NCBI GenBank assembly: GCA_030024065.1
Contig: JASEIE010000155.1
Coordinates: 1 to 8,904, forward strand
DNA length: 8,904 bases
DNA from: Thermodesulfobacteriota bacterium
GTDB lineage: Bacteria > Desulfobacterota > BSN033 > UBA1163
Reading direction: 5' to 3'
Shown here: positions 1-7,189 of the stretch, one piece after another
Numbering within the stretch: the stretch's first letter is position 1
How the letters are laid out: each line of letters starts with the position of its first letter
The notes under the pieces: model-generated
The model's database searches: none
The model's input: the letters and a program-made list of their open reading frames with translations, nothing else
What the model was told of the DNA's origin: nothing
Position numbers and translations under genes: made by a program

Positions 1-220
1 CCGCAATCAAGGAAATGGAAAGAGCATTTCCTCTTACCCATACATAGCAAGCGAACCCTCTACCCGACTCTTGATCGGAGGTTAGGAAGGAGGTGGTTGC
101 TGACTTAATTCACAATTCAAAACCAGGCACATAAGTTCCATTTCACACCTCACTTTAAAAGCGGTAATCCCGCCGCCATCGCAGAAAAGACACTGGTTCG
201 GTAGTTAGGGGTATCTCACC
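1..220. other. Non-coding region upstream of the cas operon
   Basis: No gene is visible here. Two small potential hairpins can be read. One has a perfect 8-bp stem, AGGAAATG at 10-17 with CATTTCCT at 25-32, around a 7-nt loop. The other pairs CCGA 64-67 with TCGG 75-78, with possible outer pairing of AACC 54-57 with GGTT 80-83. Neither is followed by a T-run, so neither looks like an intrinsic terminator. A purine-rich stretch at 87-94 resembles a Shine-Dalgarno site but leads only to a trivial GTG frame that stops after 13 codons. The cas promoter presumably lies here or further left, but I see no convincing -35/-10 pair. Confidence 0.5.
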
Positions 221-2446
221 ATGAAAAACGAATACTACGCCCATTCCCGAGAAGGAAGGCCGCCTGAAGATTGGCACAAACTCGAAGATCATTTAAAAAA
301 GGTCGCCGAAATGGCCCGAACCTTCGCAGACGACTTCAACGCCGGCGACTGGGCCTATCTGGCGGGTCTTTGGCACGATCTGGGCAAGTATTCTGAAGAA
401 TTTCAGGAAAGAATTCGAAAATCGGCCGATCCTGATGCACATATCGAAACAAAACCCCGTCGTCCTGATCACTCCACAGCGGGTGCTTTATTCGCAATTC
501 GCGAGCACGGTAAGAAAGGATGGCCGTTGGCATTTGCTATTGCAGGTCACCATGCTGGTCTCGGAGACAAAACTGAGTTGGATGCACGTTTTGAAAAAAA
601 ATCCGGCTTAATTAAATCAGCGCTTTCTGCCAACATCTCTGCTGACATTTTAAAACCAGAGGCTCCTATACCACCGGCCTTTTTTCAAGAATGGAAACTC
701 AGTGATAAAAGCCAAATACCCAGGAGCCAGGAATTTTGGATTCGCATGCTTTACTCAACTTTGGTTGATGCCGACTTTCTGGATACGGAAAAATTTTATG
801 ATCAGCCCTCAGGAGAAGAAAAAAAATTACAAAGATTTATTGGTAAAGACCTTACAATAATAAAGGAACGATTTGATCTGTTTATCAAGGATCTGATCGC
901 TGGTGCAGAAGATACCCCAGTCAACAAAGTTCGCGCTGAGGTGCTTCGTGCTTGCCGCGAAAAAGCATTATCAGCCCAGGGGGTTTTTAGCCTCTCCGCG
1001 CCCACAGGATCAGGAAAAACTCTGGCTACGATGGCTTTTGCCTTAAACCACGCCGTTAAACATGAGATCAAAAGAATCATTATCGTAATCCCCTTTGCCT
1101 CGATAATTGAACAGAATTCCAAAGTTTACCAGTTGGCACTTAACGAAGAAAATGTCATCGAACATCACGCGAATCTTGATCCGGAAGAGGAAACCTATCG
1201 CAACAGGCTAGCATGCGAGAATTGGGATGCGCCGGTTATTGTGACAACCAGCGTGCAGTTTTTTGAGAGCTTATTGGCAAACAGAAGTTCTCGCTGCAGG
1301 AAGCTCCATAATATTACCCGAAGCGTTGTTGTTTTTGACGAGGTGCAATCCCTACCTACAGGCCATCTACTCCCAATCCTTGATCTTTTGAAAGAATTGG
1401 TGCGCAATTACCGTGTCTCTATTGTTCTTTCTACTGCAACGCAACCCGCATTGGCCCAGCGTTCTATCGCGATGGGAGGAAAGTTTCCAGGGTTTGAGCA
1501 CATAACGGAAATTGTAGCCGATCAAATAAAGACATTTGAGATATTGAAAAGGACCGAAATTATCTGGCCTGAAAAGATTGATGAGGTATGCTCATGGGAA
1601 ACCTTGGCAGCAGATATTCGTCGTCATGAACGCGTTTTAGCCATCGTACATCGGCGTGAAGATGCGCGGATATTGACTCGGCTTCTCCCTGAAGGAACTT
1701 TCCATTTGTCTGCCCTGATGTGTGCCGCCCATCGGTCACAAGTAATTGATGAAATTCGTCATGCATTAAAAGCTCAGAAGATTGTCCGCGTTGTCTCAAC
1801 ACAGCTTGTGGAAGCTGGTGTTGATCTCGATTTCCCAATAGTCTATCGTGCGCTTGGCGGGCTGGATTCGCTTGCTCAAGCAGCAGGTCGCTGCAATAGA
1901 GAAGGAAAGCTTACTGGAAAGGGATTCGTTCATATTTTTGTGCCCCCAACTCGTCCACCCAACGGGACACCGGCGAAGGCTTACGATGTTACAGTAAGCA
2001 TGTATAAAGCCAATCCTTCCCTCGATCCTTTAAGTCCTGACATTTTTCAAACCTTTTTTCGACAACTATATTTCACTCAAGAACTAGACTCCAAAGGTAT
2101 TCAAAGTGAACGGGCCGCTTTCAAGTTCAAAACCGTCTCAGAAAAATTCAACATGATTGAAGATGATGGCAGTGTTCCTGTTGTCGTGCCTTTTGGAGAG
2201 TCAGCAAAAAGGGTTGAAAATCTGAGACGGCTCGGCATTAGCCGTGATAGATTACGTGCCATTCAGTCTTTTATCGTCAACCTTTACCCCCAGCAGATCA
2301 AAATTCTCAAACAAGCAGGTGCCTTGGAAACAATTGGAGACGCCGTACAAGTTATGCTACCAACCCATGCCTATTTATACGGTAGGATTTTTGGCTTGGC
2401 TATTGAAGGATCATTAGCAGCAGATCCGCACACCCTAATTCAATAA
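221..2446 (+). CDS. cas3: CRISPR-associated HD nuclease-helicase Cas3 (type I-C)
   Basis: Cas3 is recruited to Cascade-bound target DNA, unwinds it 3'-5' using ATP and cuts the displaced strand. The 741-residue protein has the fused HD-plus-helicase order usual for type I-C. The HD nuclease domain is N-terminal: a candidate metal-site His at H24, WHDLGK with H52/D53, DHS at 83-85 and HH at 110-111. The superfamily 2 helicase follows: Walker A APTGSGKT at about 260-267, Walker B DEVQ at 373-376, motif III STAT at 404-407 and motif VI QAAGRCNR at 553-560. All the nuclease and helicase motifs I looked for are intact, so it should be active. The ATG at 221 follows AGGGG at 207-211 with a 9-nt gap. 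The stop lies 15 nt before the cas5c ATG, so it is the first gene of the operon. Confidence 0.97.
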   Translation: MKNEYYAHSREGRPPEDWHKLEDHLKKVAEMARTFADDFNAGDWAYLAGLWHDLGKYSEEFQERIRKSADPDAHIETKPRRPDHSTAGALFAIREHGKKGWPLAFAIAGHHAGLGDKTELDARFEKKSGLIKSALSANISADILKPEAPIPPAFFQEWKLSDKSQIPRSQEFWIRMLYSTLVDADFLDTEKFYDQPSGEEKKLQRFIGKDLTIIKERFDLFIKDLIAGAEDTPVNKVRAEVLRACREKALSAQGVFSLSAPTGSGKTLATMAFALNHAVKHEIKRIIIVIPFASIIEQNSKVYQLALNEENVIEHHANLDPEEETYRNRLACENWDAPVIVTTSVQFFESLLANRSSRCRKLHNITRSVVVFDEVQSLPTGHLLPILDLLKELVRNYRVSIVLSTATQPALAQRSIAMGGKFPGFEHITEIVADQIKTFEILKRTEIIWPEKIDEVCSWETLAADIRRHERVLAIVHRREDARILTRLLPEGTFHLSALMCAAHRSQVIDEIRHALKAQKIVRVVSTQLVEAGVDLDFPIVYRALGGLDSLAQAAGRCNREGKLTGKGFVHIFVPPTRPPNGTPAKAYDVTVSMYKANPSLDPLSPDIFQTFFRQLYFTQELDSKGIQSERAAFKFKTVSEKFNMIEDDGSVPVVVPFGESAKRVENLRRLGISRDRLRAIQSFIVNLYPQQIKILKQAGALETIGDAVQVMLPTHAYLYGRIFGLAIEGSLAADPHTLIQ

Positions 2447-2450
2447 AGTC

Positions 2451-2456
2451 AGGAGG
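2451..2456 (+). promoter_or_regulatory. Shine-Dalgarno site that fixes the cas5c start
   Basis: AGGAGG at 2451-2456 runs on into TGA, a near-perfect complement of the 16S rRNA 3' end. It lies 5 nt before the ATG at 2462. A possible GTG start at 2456 overlaps the site itself, so ATG 2462 is the better start. Confidence 0.8.
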
Positions 2457-2461
2457 TGAAT

Positions 2462-3166
2462 ATGTGTAAAAGAAGCCCAACATTTAAAGCGAGAGTACAA
2501 GGGGAACTGGCATGTTTTACCCGGCCCGAATTTAAGGTTGAACGGGTCAGTTATGAGGTAATTACACCTGCGGCTGCAAGGGGAATTTTGGAAGCGATCA
2601 TGTGGAAACCGGCCATATCATGGGTAATTGAAAAAATCCATGTCTTGGCCCCTATCCGGTTCGTCAGCTTCCGAAGGAACGAAGTGACGTCCCGGGCATC
2701 GGTCGATAACATTTTACAAGCAATGCAGGGGAGGCCAATGGCTCATTATTACGCTGGGGCTGGAAGTGATAAATGCGCTCAGAGGAACACCGTTGCCCTT
2801 CGGGATGTGGATTATGCTATTGAAGCTCATTTCGTTTCGACAACTAGGTGGGGGCCAGATGATAATATGCCCAAGTTTATTGATATGTTTCGCCGCCGTC
2901 TGGAAAAAGGGCAAACTTTCCATCAGCCTTATCTTGGGTGTCGAGAATTTGCGGCAAAGGTCGAGCCGGGTTCAGAGGTGATATTTTCACGTTTGCCCGA
3001 AGAACAAAGAAACAAATATCTCGGTTGGATGCTCCACGACTTGGATTTTAACCCACCCATCAGACCAAAGTTTTTTGAGGCTCAATTGACTAACGGTTAT
3101 ATTACCATCCCATTATTTGAACCGACAAGTAATGTTAGTAAGGGTTCAGAAGGAGGCCATCTATGA
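2462..3166 (+). CDS. cas5c: Type I-C Cas5c (Cas5d), CRISPR repeat endoribonuclease and Cascade subunit
   Basis: In type I-C, which lacks Cas6, Cas5c cuts pre-crRNA at the base of each repeat hairpin and stays on the 5' handle as part of Cascade. The protein is 234 residues from the ATG at 2462, a normal length. Recognisable family blocks are the first-strand RAMP region ending GELACFTRPEFKVERVSYEV (residues 14-33), the AARGILEAI-WKPAI block (38-52), RRNEV, and a glycine-containing PYLGCREF block after the RRRLEKG helix. Lys138 aligns with the catalytic lysine of Bacillus halodurans Cas5d. Met47 and Phe139 stand where that enzyme has its catalytic Tyr and His; this alignment was done by eye from memory. 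The stop overlaps the cas8c start as ATGA (3163-3166), implying coupled translation. Family assignment is secure; intact catalysis is not. Confidence 0.95.
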   Translation: MCKRSPTFKARVQGELACFTRPEFKVERVSYEVITPAAARGILEAIMWKPAISWVIEKIHVLAPIRFVSFRRNEVTSRASVDNILQAMQGRPMAHYYAGAGSDKCAQRNTVALRDVDYAIEAHFVSTTRWGPDDNMPKFIDMFRRRLEKGQTFHQPYLGCREFAAKVEPGSEVIFSRLPEEQRNKYLGWMLHDLDFNPPIRPKFFEAQLTNGYITIPLFEPTSNVSKGSEGGHL

Positions 3167-4965
3167 TTCTCAGAGCACTTAAAGACCTTGCGGATCGAGA
3201 AGGGCTGCTAAAGAATCCTGATTATGAACCCGTATCTGTTGGCTATTTGGTCAAAGTAGGCAAAGAGGGGCGGTTTCTTGGGTTTATTTCCAATAAGGAA
3301 ACCGTGCAAGGGAAAAAAGGAAAGAAACTGAACGTGAAGAAATTTCTCGTTCCAGTGCGTTCGTCGCGGACATCACAAGACTGGCCGGAATTTCTTGTGG
3401 ACAAAGGGGAGTACGTGTTTGGCTGGCCGGTAGATGAAAAAGATGGAAAGAAGATAAAAAGGGCTAAGAAAAGGCATATGCTTTTTGGGGATTTGGCAGG
3501 AAAGGCTTATGAGGATACCAGTCATGACGAGGGAATTGGTGCCGTGCTCGATTTACTTCAAAAGCATGAGAGTGGCACTTTGAATATCACGAAACCCGAA
3601 GGCTGGCACAATGAAGATTTGTTCGGTTTTATCTATGATCGCGACGTTGACCTCCTCGTTTCGAGTCGTCCGTCGGTGTCCTCCTACTGGGCAGGAATTC
3701 GTTTTTTCAGGGTTCAAATGGTCTTGCCAGAAGAAGCAGTTGTAGCACAATGCGCAGCCAGCGGAGAAGTCGGTCAAACAATTAGACTACATCCAGCAGT
3801 TAAAGGAATTCCCCCGATCGCCGATACGAAAGGCGGTGTTCCTTTGACTTCAATTAACGCCGATGCCTTCGAATCCTATGAGTTGAAAGCCTTATCTTGT
3901 GTACCAATTTCCCCCAAGATAGCTGATGGTTACGGGAAAGCCCTTGAGCGCTTGCTTTCACCAGCTTATCCAAGTCCTATTGACGGTTCTCCTATGCCAA
4001 AACGAAATGTCAGGTTATCCAATGATACTATTGTGGTTTATTGGAGTAAGGAAGAATCGGAATTTCTCAATTTCTTTTCTGACGCTGTTGAGGCAAATCC
4101 AGAAGCAGTGGAAGCGGTTTATGAATCTGCATGGAAAGGACGGCACGTTCCCTTGGATAATCCAACCGCTTTCTATGCATTGACTCTTTCCGGTGCTCAA
4201 GGCCGCGCAACAATCCGCGGCTGGTTTGAGTCCACTGTCAAGGATGTCGCTGCAAATGTGAGACAGCATTTCGAGGACTTGAAGATTGTGTATCCAAGTA
4301 ATGCCGATGGCCAATTATCACCCCTGAAACGTTTATTGCGATCAACCGTTTCCTCAAAAGTGGATAATCCCGATAAACAAATTCATCCTAACCTTGCCAA
4401 AGATATGTTTGAAGCAATAGTGAAAGGGTATCCTTATCCAAGGATAATCTTGGACGCTGTGATTCGTAGAACATGTGCCGAACAGGGTAACGAACGGCAA
4501 AACGTAACGCCGGAACGTGCCGCGCTTATCAAGGCGTTTTTGGTGCGCGGAAAACGATTTAACCAAGTGCCAAATAATATACCGGAGGTGAAAATTATGC
4601 TTGATAAAGAATGCAATAGCACAGCTTACCGGCTGGGAAGGCTTTTCGCTGTTCTGGAAAGGCTGCAAAAAGTTGCCACTGGGGCAAACACGACAATTAG
4701 AAACCGTTATTATGGATCAGCATCGGCAACTCCCGTTGTTGTGTTCGCCCAACTTTTACGGAAAGCTCCGCACCACCTGGCAAAACGTGATGATGCGCCT
4801 TTCTATGAAAAACTTATCCAGGAAATATTGTCCCCGCTTACTCCTAAAAATGCTTTTCCGTCAACACTTACACTTGAAGAGCAAGGTGTTTTTGCACTTG
4901 GCTATTACCATCAACGTCAGGATTTGTTTCCAAGCTCCACCAAAACAACTAAACAGGAGGGATGA
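3163..4965 (+). CDS. cas8c: Type I-C Cascade large subunit Cas8c (Csd1)
   Basis: Cas8c is the large subunit of the I-C effector, responsible for PAM recognition and for helping R-loop formation before Cas3 recruitment. The 600-residue protein begins [16 protein letters not shown], typical of the Csd1 family, and carries the family features [15 protein letters not shown] near residue 30 and [13 protein letters not shown] near residue 80. The length is within the family range. The start overlaps the cas5c stop (ATGA) and is preceded by AGGAGG at 3151-3156 with 6 nt spacing. Its last 122 codons are also a probable separate product, Cas11c, from an internal start. Large-subunit sequences are divergent, so no individual PAM-contacting residue can be named from this reading. 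Confidence 0.95.
   Translation: MILRALKDLADREGLLKNPDYEPVSVGYLVKVGKEGRFLGFISNKETVQGKKGKKLNVKKFLVPVRSSRTSQDWPEFLVDKGEYVFGWPVDEKDGKKIKRAKKRHMLFGDLAGKAYEDTSHDEGIGAVLDLLQKHESGTLNITKPEGWHNEDLFGFIYDRDVDLLVSSRPSVSSYWAGIRFFRVQMVLPEEAVVAQCAASGEVGQTIRLHPAVKGIPPIADTKGGVPLTSINADAFESYELKALSCVPISPKIADGYGKALERLLSPAYPSPIDGSPMPKRNVRLSNDTIVVYWSKEESEFLNFFSDAVEANPEAVEAVYESAWKGRHVPLDNPTAFYALTLSGAQGRATIRGWFESTVKDVAANVRQHFEDLKIVYPSNADGQLSPLKRLLRSTVSSKVDNPDKQIHPNLAKDMFEAIVKGYPYPRIILDAVIRRTCAEQGNERQNVTPERAALIKAFLVRGKRFNQVPNNIPEVKIMLDKECNSTAYRLGRLFAVLERLQKVATGANTTIRNRYYGSASATPVVVFAQLLRKAPHHLAKRDDAPFYEKLIQEILSPLTPKNAFPSTLTLEEQGVFALGYYHQRQDLFPSSTKTTKQEG
4597..4965 (+). CDS. cas11c: Small Cascade subunit Cas11c from an internal start within cas8c
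   Basis: In characterised type I-C systems the small subunit is not a separate gene but is made by internal translation initiation near the 3' end of cas8c. That layout is visible here. GGAGGTG at 4584-4590 is followed after 6 nt by ATG 4597, in the cas8c frame, and the product ends at the cas8c stop (122 residues). It begins [20 protein letters not shown] and is largely helical in character, with a region around [20 protein letters not shown], as expected of a helical-bundle small subunit lining the crRNA-target hybrid. An SD this strong deep inside a coding region is unlikely by chance. The frame and SD are seen; the function is inferred from the family. Confidence 0.8.
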   Translation: MLDKECNSTAYRLGRLFAVLERLQKVATGANTTIRNRYYGSASATPVVVFAQLLRKAPHHLAKRDDAPFYEKLIQEILSPLTPKNAFPSTLTLEEQGVFALGYYHQRQDLFPSSTKTTKQEG

Positions 4966-4967
4966 CC

Positions 4968-5954
4968 ATGACTGAAACAAAGAAAATAATCAATAATCGT
5001 TATGACTTTGTGTATCTCTTTGACGTTAAGGACGGCAACCCCAATGGTGACCCGGATGCGGGAAATCAGCCCCGCATTGACCCGGAGACCGGACACGGTA
5101 TAGTTACAGACGTTTGTCTTAAGCGAAAGATTCGTAACTTTGTTACTTTGGCAAAGCGCACCGCCGATGGAGACTCTGCTGAACCACGATACGATATTTA
5201 TGTTAAAGAACGTGGAATCTTGGCCAATGAGCAACGCCATGCTTATAAAGAGTTAAAGGATAGAGGAGTAAAAGCAGGCGATCAACCTAATGAGGAGGCA
5301 CGTATGTGGATGTGTAAGCAATTTTATGATGTGAGGACTTTCGGCGCAGTGATGTCGACAGGAAAAATCGAGGGAGAAGATAAGGAAAAATATAAAGAGC
5401 TGATTGATGCAAAGGCCAAGAAACCACAATGGAATTGTGGGCAGGTTCGTGGCCCTGTCCAGATAACATTTGGTCGCTCCGTCGATCCTATTTTATTGCT
5501 GGAGCACTCAATTACCCGTGTTGCCCTGACAAATGTATCCGATACACGCAAGGAAGCAGTGCAAACTGATGAAGGCGAAAAGGCCGGTTCTGGTCAATTC
5601 GGACAGAAAAACACTATTCCCTATGGTCTTTACCGTGCGCATGGATTTGTCTCCCCTCAATTAGCAGCACAAACTGGATTTACCGAAAATGATCTTGATT
5701 TGCTTTGGATATCATTGACACAAATGTTTGAACATGACCGATCTGCAGCACGTGGTCTAATGTCAGCGCAAAAGCTGATCGCCTTTAAGCACGACTCAGC
5801 CCTCGGCAATGCACCAGCCCACAAACTTTTTGAACTGGTCAAGGTGAAAAGAAGTGCAGATGAAACCAAACCCGCCAGGGCTTTTTCGGATTATGTAGTT
5901 GAAATCGAGAGGGGGGCTGTTCCTGCAGGTATTACCGTAGAGGAGAAGATATAA
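4968..5954 (+). CDS. cas7: Type I-C Cascade backbone subunit Cas7 (Csd2)
   Basis: Cas7 polymerises along the crRNA spacer to form the Cascade backbone. The protein is 328 residues from ATG 4968. I chose this start because AGGAGG at 4955-4960 lies 7 nt before it. The in-frame ATG at 4962 is only 1 nt from the SD but overlaps the cas8c stop. The N-terminus has the Csd2 signature [21 protein letters not shown] (about 12-32), then [17 protein letters not shown]. The central block is [10 protein letters not shown] (about 123-132) and [15 protein letters not shown] (from 157). The C-terminal block is [20 protein letters not shown]. Between STG and CGQVRGP is a lysine/glutamate-rich stretch of about 24 residues that makes the protein somewhat longer than the Csd2 proteins I recall. 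Only 4 nt separate its stop from the next ATG. Confidence 0.96.
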   Translation: MTETKKIINNRYDFVYLFDVKDGNPNGDPDAGNQPRIDPETGHGIVTDVCLKRKIRNFVTLAKRTADGDSAEPRYDIYVKERGILANEQRHAYKELKDRGVKAGDQPNEEARMWMCKQFYDVRTFGAVMSTGKIEGEDKEKYKELIDAKAKKPQWNCGQVRGPVQITFGRSVDPILLLEHSITRVALTNVSDTRKEAVQTDEGEKAGSGQFGQKNTIPYGLYRAHGFVSPQLAAQTGFTENDLDLLWISLTQMFEHDRSAARGLMSAQKLIAFKHDSALGNAPAHKLFELVKVKRSADETKPARAFSDYVVEIERGAVPAGITVEEKI

Positions 5955-5958
5955 AGAA

Positions 5959-6531
5959 ATGACTGACCCAAAAGACCTTTCCCGCCTCATCCCGCCCCAT
6001 GGCGGGTATCGCGAGCTTCAATCTTACCGGATGGCGGAGATTGTTTTTGACGCCACAGCAGTATTTTGCGGCCGCTTCATTGATCGCCGCTCCCGCACCC
6101 ATGACCAGATGGTGCAGGCGGCCCGTAGCGGGAAGCAAAATATTGCCGAAGGCAGCATGGCCTCAGGCACTTCCAAAAAGACCGAACTCAAGCTTATTGG
6201 TGTGGCACGAGCGAGCCTTGAGGAGTTGCTGGTTGATTTTCAGGACTATCTGCGCCAGCGAGGGCTACCCCTGTGGTCGAAAGACCACGCCAAAGCGAAA
6301 GAAGTCAGAAAGCTCGCGTATGCGAGCGATAGGTCTTATACGACTTACAAGACCTATTTTGAAAAACAAGAGCCTGAAGTCGCCGCTAATGCGGCGATCT
6401 GTTTAATTCACCAGACAAATTACCTGCTTGACCAACAATTGCGGGCTTTGGAAAAGGAGTTTTTGAAAGAGGGTGGCTTTACGGAAAAACTCTATCGTAC
6501 CCGGTCACAGATGCGCAAAAAAGAAAAATAG
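5959..6531 (+). CDS. Four-helix-bundle protein (S23 / 23S rRNA intervening-sequence class) with suffix domain, inserted in the cas operon
   Basis: This 190-residue protein is not a known Cas family. Residues 14-23 (HGGYRELQSY) and 50-65 (QMVQAARSGKQNIAEG), followed by KKTELKLIGVARASLEELL, are the hallmarks of the four-helix-bundle family first seen in 23S rRNA intervening sequences and related to the Avd protein of diversity-generating retroelements. Residues about 138-185 (PEVAANAAICLIHQTNYLLD, then LEKEFLKEGGF) match the C-terminal suffix domain known for a subset of this family. The linker at 125-134 (RSYTTYKTYF) is encoded by a degenerate 9-bp tandem repeat that recurs at the cas4 start. 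The ATG lies 4 nt after the cas7 stop, with GGAG inside the cas7 end, and its stop overlaps the probable cas4 ribosome-binding site. Biochemical function is unknown. It may be a passenger or a module that binds RNA or nucleic acid. Confidence 0.88.
   Translation: MTDPKDLSRLIPPHGGYRELQSYRMAEIVFDATAVFCGRFIDRRSRTHDQMVQAARSGKQNIAEGSMASGTSKKTELKLIGVARASLEELLVDFQDYLRQRGLPLWSKDHAKAKEVRKLAYASDRSYTTYKTYFEKQEPEVAANAAICLIHQTNYLLDQQLRALEKEFLKEGGFTEKLYRTRSQMRKKEK
6329..6360 (+). repeat. Degenerate 9-bp tandem repeat, copy 1 (in the four-helix-bundle gene)
   Basis: Three 9-bp units of the type GACTTAYAA encode (S/T/K)-T-Y triplets in the linker of the four-helix-bundle protein. The 32-bp block matches 6528-6559 at 28 of 32 positions. 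It also contains a perfect 9-bp inverted repeat, ATAGGTCTT at 6329-6337 and AAGACCTAT at 6349-6357, with an 11-nt loop, so the mRNA here can form a hairpin. Similar TYKTYKTY-type repeats occur, from memory, near other four-helix-bundle suffix-domain genes. Confidence 0.85.
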
Positions 6532-6559
6532 GTCGTATATGACTTATAAGACATATTTT
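6528..6559 (+). repeat. Degenerate 9-bp tandem repeat, copy 2 (four-helix-bundle stop / cas4 start)
   Basis: This copy differs from copy 1 at four of 32 positions and encodes RSYMTYKTYF in the cas4 frame. It contains the TAG stop of the upstream gene (6529-6531), an AGGT that can serve as a short Shine-Dalgarno site (6530-6533), and the probable cas4 ATG (6539-6541), which is ACG in copy 1. The inverted repeat seen in copy 1 is degraded here, with seven of nine pairs retained. Confidence 0.85.
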
Positions 6560-7189
6560 TTTACTGAAGACGCCCTCATCATGCTTTCCGCCTTACAGCA
6601 TTTTGCCTTTTGCCCAAGGCAATGCGCCCTCATCCATATCGAGCAAATCTGGGATGAAAATCGCATGACGGCTGAAGGCCGGATTATGCATGAGCGGGTT
6701 CACGAGCAGGACCGGGAATCCAGGGGGAACGTTCGGATTGAATATGGCGTTCCCCTTCGTTCTCTGAGACTTGGTCTGATTGGCAGGGCCGATGTGGTTG
6801 AGTTCCATCGTCTCAATAAAAATACCTGGCAACCTTTTCCCGTGGAGTATAAGCGCGGCAAACCAAAGCTCGACCACTGTGACATGATCCAGCTTTGTGC
6901 CCAGGCAATATGTCTGGAAGAAATGCTATCGGTTTCCGTCCCCAGCGGGGCCATATTTTATGGCCGGACACGGAGGCGTTTTGATGTCTCCTTCAATGAT
7001 AGTCTTAGAAAAGAAACAGAGGAGACAGCCAAACGGACACACCAACTGATAACTTCCGGGAAAACGCCCCCTCCGGTTTATGAGAAACGTTGCGAAAGCT
7101 GTTCTCTGATTAGAGAATGTCTACCGAAAGCAATCGGGAAGAAACCATCGGTAAAACGCTATCTGACACAAATGATCGAGACAACATGA
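6539..7189 (+). CDS. cas4: Cas4 RecB-family nuclease of the adaptation module
   Basis: Cas4 trims prespacers and helps choose PAM-bearing, correctly oriented DNA for the Cas1-Cas2 integrase. From ATG 6539 the protein has 216 residues. The four iron-sulfur cysteines are C25 (in FCPRQCALIH) and C185, C188, C194 (in CESCSLIREC). The RecB-type nuclease residues are present: H51 in EGRIMHE, D85 in GLIGRADVVEF, E103 and K105 in VEYKRG, and a QLCAQAICLEE motif-III block at 118-128. An upstream in-frame ATG at 6473 would overlap the previous gene by 59 nt and add residues unlike Cas4; ATG 6539 fits the family, whose N-terminus is usually Y-TEDDL. Even so, the first residues, MTYKTYF, come from the 9-bp repeat. 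The stop overlaps cas1 as ATGA at 7186-7189. Confidence 0.95.
   Translation: MTYKTYFFTEDALIMLSALQHFAFCPRQCALIHIEQIWDENRMTAEGRIMHERVHEQDRESRGNVRIEYGVPLRSLRLGLIGRADVVEFHRLNKNTWQPFPVEYKRGKPKLDHCDMIQLCAQAICLEEMLSVSVPSGAIFYGRTRRRFDVSFNDSLRKETEETAKRTHQLITSGKTPPPVYEKRCESCSLIRECLPKAIGKKPSVKRYLTQMIETT

Noticed and set aside
64..78. Anticodon-arm-like stem with a 7-nt loop, CCGA/TCGG
   Set aside because: No T-arm GGTTCGA-type sequence, D-arm or acceptor stem is found around it, so it is not a tRNA.
4601..4975. 124-codon open frame overlapping the cas8c 3' end in another frame
   Set aside because: It has no SD of its own and no family features. The GGAGGTG upstream fits the in-frame ATG at 4597, and the frame is a shadow of cas8c/cas11c.
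5971..5979. AAAGACCTT, resembling part of the 9-bp repeat, as a possible third flanking copy
   Set aside because: The same 9-mer occurs at 3181 and a near copy at about 846, so it is at background level.
5991..6006. Hairpin CCCGCC/GGCGGG with a 4-nt loop near the start of the four-helix-bundle gene
   Set aside because: It encodes the conserved PHGG region of the protein and has no T-run, so the symmetry is probably incidental to the codons.
6473..6538. N-terminal extension of Cas4
   Set aside because: It would overlap the preceding gene by 59 nt, and the encoded residues do not resemble Cas4. ATG 6539 fits better.
7117..7185. N-terminal extension of Cas1
   Set aside because: The extra 23 residues lie within the cas4 3' end. 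The usual Cas1 start and an ATGA overlap are at 7186.
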